NCBI RefSeq assembly: GCF_000218685.1
Contig: NW_006763300.1
Span: 122,565 to 186,564, forward strand
Source of the DNA: Serpula lacrymans var. lacrymans S7.9
Taxonomy: Eukaryota > Basidiomycota > Agaricomycetes > Boletales > Serpulaceae
Direction: 5' to 3'
DNA: 64,000 nucleotides
The notes beneath the pieces are model-generated. The model was not told where the DNA came from. It searched no databases and saw nothing but the letters and a program-made list of their open reading frames with translations. Made by a program: the position numbers and the translations under genes. Positions within the stretch are counted from its first letter, which is position 1, and every line of letters starts with the position of its first letter. Positions 59,184 to 64,000 of this stretch are shown one piece after another.

Positions 59184-60926
59184 TCAACTAAATAGTTTGT
59201 CGTATTTGTTCAAGCAGGAATACCACTCATAGTCTGTACGGCACAAACGATCAGCATAGCCATGATAATATCACACGTTGATCTTACCAAAATTTTGTGT
59301 AGGGTCACACCAACACCTTCCTCGACTGTTTGCATCGCCCTGAGGACAATGCTGGAAAGGCTCGTGGCGGTAGCCAATGTCGTTGAAGAAATGTATTTGG
59401 TCTTTTCTCGCAAACAGGGCAGCACCTATGCTGTGAACGGGAGCATCACCCCAGCGCTGTGTATCAAATTCAGTTGGTGTTGGGCAAACCTGTTACGGGA
59501 TGGCAGGAAACTTTACCTCATAGTAGAATCCGCCTTTTTCGTCAAGGAAATCGAAGAACTTGGAGTAAGGCACATCTCTCCAAAAGTCTAGATCCCCAAT
59601 TTCGAAATTACTCCAGACTGACGTAAAACATGATGAGATGGGGCATTTTAAAGCAGAGCTCGTTAGACACGTACAATGACAGCGGTTGTACGATTCTCCA
59701 CCATCGTCGCTCAAAAATGCCATCGCATTGTCAGGTGAGACAAGGGTGGGGTTGGAGTTTATGAATTCTGGGGGACCTTTCAGTTGGGATAAATTCGTTG
59801 TTGAGAACGGATCGTACCTTTAACACTGTTCCAAAGTGTAGGGATAGTGGTTGGGTACTCGAAAAGTGATACCGTGAACCCTAACAAGAGAATATATGTA
59901 TACGTCCTTGACTCAGACATTCTAACCATTCACTTACCGTAGACCTTCTTTTCATCCTGCATGACTAGGAAAGGGTCATAATCAAGGTCGCAGAAGAATT
60001 TGACATCTGGTCTACGTGGGAAGGTATGCGTAAGAGGTTAAAACATTAGAGAGAAAACTTACTCTACTCTCCAGTAATACTTGTATTTCTGTAGGAGCTC
60101 TTGTTTGTAGAAGAACTGGGAGCTCAAACATGAGTTGCGTGTGAAGAAATGCAAGTAATTGAAAGCTTACGCCAGAGTTGAAACGACACATGTTTCGGTA
60201 CCTATGAATGACTTTATGTCAGCCACCAAGAAATAGCAAACGATTAACCACATACGGCACACTACCTGGTGAAAGCTCTGTTTAATACCAGATAGAAAGA
60301 TACAGAAGACAACACTCACCCCCATATATGACATTTTCCCTCACCATATCTTCTCTCGCCTTGGTTGCTCGGTCTTCGTCAATCCAATCGGGCTGATACC
60401 AATCTTCAGCTGGTATGAGACCAAACTCAACAGGAGCGTCGGTGAGAGCAGTAATATGTCTATCATTCAACATGAGAGTTAGACAACGGCCAATAACGAT
60501 GAATTTACTTCTTGAAATCGTCTGAGAACGGCTGCTCGTTGAGGAAGACATAGGGATAGTTGAATTTGCGGTTGAATCTATCCTCCAACTGTCTCATGCT
60601 ACTCATGATTCCTGTTAGATCACTGTTGCGGACGAGCATGACGAATGTTGCGTTTGCTTTCCTATCTGGTGAGGATGGCGAGCCTGTGGGTTTGTAGTAG
60701 TCCTCTGGTACTGGTGTTCGGTAGGGAGGCTCTGCATTCGGCTTCGCTAGTTTTTCTGTCAACCGCGTGATAGAGGTCATATTTCCGTATCCTTCATGAG
60801 AAAAGCTCATTATATAATGTAAACTGATCTATAGGAAACTTGAAGTGAGCTTTAACGAGAGATTGAATGAATGTCGCGTACAATCATGCCCAGCACGAGC
60901 AAAATGTAACGCATAGGCGTCATCAT
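59184..60926 (-). CDS. Alpha-1,2-mannosyltransferase, GT15 (Kre2/Mnt1) family, copy A
   Basis: Type II Golgi enzyme that adds alpha-1,2-mannose from GDP-mannose to O- and N-glycans. Exon 1 is 60882-60926 (MMTPMRYILLVLGMI, the membrane anchor), exon 2 begins at 60828; several more introns follow. Stem then catalytic domain: ANATFVMLVRNSDLTGIMSS, NYPYVFLNEQPFSDDFKK, LTDAPVEFGLIPAEDWYQPD, SVPYRNMCRFNSGFFY-like and KYKYYWRVDPDVKFFCD. The catalytic Glu sits in NRCHFWSNFEIGDLDFWR. C-terminal part: GGDAPVHS-like, HFFNDIGYRHEPFQHCPQ, CWCDPTQNFDYEWYSCLNKY and the stop ending 59184. After the catalytic motif it reads DVPYSKFF where copy B has GEAYTKYF. Tandem with copy B, same strand. Confidence 0.9.
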
Positions 60927-61421
60927 TTTTGGAATATGCAAGAGTCCCTAGGGGGCTCTGTGAATAAAAATGGGTGAAGTATGTGAGCTGTGAAAGAAAG
61001 GACGAAAGGTCAGACTGGATGGTGGTGGTGGTTGGAAGCGTGTTTGGTCGCAGTGGGGCCGCGGCAGAGCTGAAAGCAAGCACCCGGCAGCCACCGCCCC
61101 ACTGCGTAACAGACGGCACGTGGCGGATCTATCAGTGCGGCAATGCTGTGGGATCACTTTCTCAACTGTCCAGGAACACTTCCTTAAATAACTGGCTCAA
61201 AGCCTCCGTTTGGCGGCAACATAATGAAAACATGTGGTTAAATAACGCCCAAGAGGTTGTCCAAAGAAAGAGCGGAAATATCATAGTGCCAGTGCTGGAA
61301 TAAATTATTGTAAATGGATCACTACGCATCGCTCTATGTATCAACTACAGCCTGCTCTGTACCTGTCGCAACATTTAAAAATACACCTCTGATTCTGATA
61401 CGTGTTCTAATAGGTCAACAA
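60927..61421 (-). promoter_or_regulatory. GT15-A upstream region and GT15-B 3' flank
   Basis: 495 nt. A GC-rich block at 61040-61110 interrupts otherwise AT-rich DNA. No gene seen. Confidence 0.35.
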
Positions 61422-63269
61422 TTAGAACAACCGCAGCCAATGACGTAAACACGAGTTTTGCGCAAAGTCTAGGAGAGTGGCAGACGTTAGTGTTTTCACA
61501 GGAACCAGTCGTGGAAGATCATTTTACCAAAGTTGTCATTAGGATCGCATGAACAGCGTCCTTCTCTCCAGTCACGGCCTTGCGGACAGTGTTGGAAGGG
61601 ACTGTGTCGGTAACCAATGTCTTTGAAGAAGTGTATCTGTTCCTTCTTGGCGAATAAAGAGACGGCAATGCTATGAATAGGTGCGTCGCCCCAACGCTAT
61701 AGATAACAAGGTGAGATTACACAAGGACGAGGGAAAAATGGGCCAAATATACCTCGTAATAGAATCCGCCCTTTTCTTCCAGATAATCAAAGTATTTAGT
61801 GTACGCTTCTCCCCGCCAAAAGTCCATGTTTGCTATCTCAAAGTTACTCCAGACTGCGAATGTAATGCAATCCAATCAGTATTGTGCGTTCATGCGTGAT
61901 CTACCTGCTCACAGTGACAGAGATTGTAAGTGTCTCCAGCATTATCGGAAAGGAAATCCATTGCATTGTCCTCCGAGACATATTGAGGGTTCTCGGAGAT
62001 GAAGTCTACGGTATGGGTATGGGCGTCAGGAACGAACAACATCATTACAGAAATTTTATGCACCTTTGGTTGCCCCCCAGAGCGTGGGTATCGTAGGCTC
62101 CCATTCTGGCATAGATATAGTGAAACCTATGATCACACGTCATCAGGTGTAACACTATATTATACGATGAAACTCACCATATAATTTATTGTTGTCCTGC
62201 AAGAAAAGGAACGGATCGTATTCGAGGTCACAGAAATATCGAACATCAGGTCTAACTTGCAATTAGGACTCAAATTTGTTGAGAATGTCCGATATACTCA
62301 CTCCACCCGCCAGTACCATTGGTATGGTTGCAGAAGTTCGTGATGATAGAAGAACTAACCAAAGTAAAATTAGCCTACAACCTGGTTATGTAGTAGAGAA
62401 ACTTACACCGGAATTGAAACGACACATGTTACGGTACCTTCAAAGACGGTTAATATACAAGTTGAAGGGGCATAACAGGTCATGCTATACGCACGATACA
62501 CTACCTAAATCACAGTGTCAGCACGTGGAACTTGGGTCCGAGAGCTCAAACGATCTTACCGCCATAAATAATCCCCTGCCTAACTAATTTATTACGACCC
62601 TCAGTAGCTCTTTTCTCATCAATCCACTCAGGCTGGAACCAATGATCATGTGGAATAAGGCCAAAAGAAATGGGTGCATCGGTCAGCACGCTGACACGTC
62701 TACACGTATCGATTTTGAGCCACTTATCACCCGTGAATCTGTCCGAAATACTCACCGTTTGAAATCGTTCGAAAAAGGCTCTTCGTTGAGAAGAACCCAG
62801 GGGTACTTGAATTGTTTGTTGAACTTGGCTTCCATCTGTTCCATACTGCTGATAACCCCTGCCAGGTCGCTATTTCGAGCGAGGATAAGAAGAGTGGCGT
62901 TCGCTCTGCGGTGCTCTGGTTTGTTCGAGGCCGTAGGATCCAGTTCAAGGTGACCAGAGTCTGATATAGGTGTAGACGAAGCGTTCTCCAAGCTCGACTC
63001 CAGTTCCAAGCTACTATCATGAGGTAGGTCAACCACCACCGTTGAATTTTGTGGCAGCTGCCATTTTGTTGTCAAGCGGCCGATAGATGACTGGCCATCC
63101 TCATCATGCGAGATACCTAATAGATAGTACAAGCATAACTGGGTATTATCGTGATCAACATCAACATATTTACAGGTGAGGGAGTGGTAGATACCAGTAT
63201 GGCCACGACCACGATGAGCGAACGTCTATGCGCTGCTGTCAATGGGATATTGTACTGCATGGTACCCAT
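61422..63269 (-). CDS. Alpha-1,2-mannosyltransferase, GT15 (Kre2/Mnt1) family, copy B
   Basis: Same family and Golgi role as its tandem neighbour. ATG at 63269 (a second in-frame ATG at 63260), exon 1 63195-63269, exon 2 from 63138. Anchor RRSLIVVVAILLCLYYLLGI, Ser/Glu-rich stem (residues ~40-95), then ANATLLILARNSDLAGVISS, QFKYPWVLLNEEPFSNDFKR, LTDAPISFGLIPHDHWFQPE, and the catalytic motif VWSNFEIANMDFWRGEAY near 61.83 kb. C-terminal CSCDPNDNFDFAQNSCLRHW, stop ending 61422. Introns occupy the same places as in copy A: in the membrane anchor, after FSxDFK (phase 2), and in the last-exon NF|D codon (phase 1), which supports a tandem duplication. The copies have diverged clearly, so the event is not recent. 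Confidence 0.9.
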
Positions 63270-64000
63270 AAGCAGGAAATGAGAAGACTTGTGTCCCTTT
63301 ACACGAAAAACCGATAAGAATTGAGGCGGGGAAAGGAACCGTCACAGTGGTGAGAGACGAATGTCTTATACACGCCGGCACCGAAACCTCGCGAAGAAGC
63401 GATGTGAGGGTGGACCCTTCTAAGCTTCGGTTTCAAGAAAAGCTTACACATAAGATATCACCCACATTTGTATATGGAGCTGCGCAGCATGCCGTTGGAG
63501 CGTGAACGACTATATCAGACTATAGCCTGTTCCCGCAATGGAGCGCGGTTACCTGGGGCAACCACCCATGGTTTACGAGGTATAAAGGCGTTTCAAATGT
63601 TCCGATCAACATCATTTCAAAACACGCCAATCCCGAATGCTCACCTCTCGCAATGTCTGTGCAGCGTCTGTGTTCGTAGTATCCTGCAATGTCGCCACAG
63701 TCGCCAAATATGTTTCATTCGATAGTCGCTTACGAACCTGAGCTAAAAATAACAAGTCTGATTGAATTTCGATCTACGAAAACGTCATATCAGCGATAAA
63801 TAAAAAGTAAAGATTGAGCGAATTTGGGGATGTACTGTTCTCTTCCTCACTCACGAGACAGGTCAACGAAGTTATCGATAACCACCTGACTTGCACTTGA
63901 CCTTGACCTCGATTCCTTTATTGCTCTCGACACAGCTATTCCGCGGAAAATAGTGGGGAACGGACGCCCAGGCAAAAAATGCTCCAATCATTGAAAGATT
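63270..64000. promoter_or_regulatory. GT15-B upstream region to window edge
   Basis: 731 nt. TATAAAGG on the plus strand near 63579 and an inverted AAGCTT pair near 63423 and 63440 are the only patterns I noticed. The open frame 63468-63725 (+) resembles no known protein. Any gene to the right lies outside the window. Confidence 0.3.

Noticed and set aside
27049..63269. Functional gene cluster of secretory-pathway genes
   Set aside because: The genes are on mixed strands, interleaved with kinesins, ELF1 and PUF, and are unlinked housekeeping genes in other fungi; I treat the grouping as chance.
1..64000. Transposons, CRISPR arrays, or viral insertions
   Set aside because: No terminal repeats, reverse transcriptase, transposase or spaced repeats were seen on either strand.

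Overview
The window is nuclear DNA from a basidiomycete fungus, most likely an Agaricomycete. It is gene-dense, and nearly every gene is cut by many 47-75 nt GT-AG introns with CTRAY-like branch sites. The proteins are fungal housekeeping families: GT15 mannosyltransferases, a Vps55, a fungal kinesin-1 and kinesin-5, Pik1 and Sec16. I found no mobile element, CRISPR array, tRNA or rRNA. All gene models were spliced by eye. Where exon lists are given, the reading frame closes exactly.

Layout. 1-10.9 kb, all minus strand: TRM1 (3' end off the window), a large ferric-reductase-type metalloreductase, the copper chaperone ATX1, a LAT-family amino-acid permease with micro-exons, and the exosome subunit MTR3. 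11-18.5 kb: an NSRP1-like splicing factor (+), a protein-kinase-like gene (-), a PPIE-type RRM protein (+), TAF13 (-) and a DUF4211 protein with an N-terminal PCNA-binding (PIP) box (-). 18.7-26.9 kb (+): a giant helical-repeat protein with paired C1-like zinc fingers, possibly a fungal UNC79/UNC80 relative. 27-33.3 kb: DPM2 (-), TRS120/TRAPPC9 (+) and VPS55 (-). 33.5-42.6 kb: kinesin-5 (-), ELF1/ELOF1 (+) and kinesin-1 (+). 44-53.5 kb (+): a Puf3/Pumilio-type RNA-binding protein and SEC16. 53.7-63.3 kb: OST3 (-), PIK1 (+) and two tandem GT15 mannosyltransferases (-).

The right half is rich in secretory-pathway functions: DPM2 (dolichol-P-mannose), OST3 (N-glycan transfer), SEC16 (ER exit sites), TRS120 and PIK1 (Golgi), GT15 (Golgi mannosylation) and VPS55 (endosome). 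In fungi this usually reflects chance neighbourhood rather than an operon-like unit. The most interesting leads are the PIP-box/DUF4211 gene with MluI-type cell-cycle boxes in its promoter, the zinc-finger giant protein, the 17-, 12- and 8-nt micro-exons, an exon that is only the start codon (DPM2), and a possible non-AUG mitochondrial leader on TRM1.
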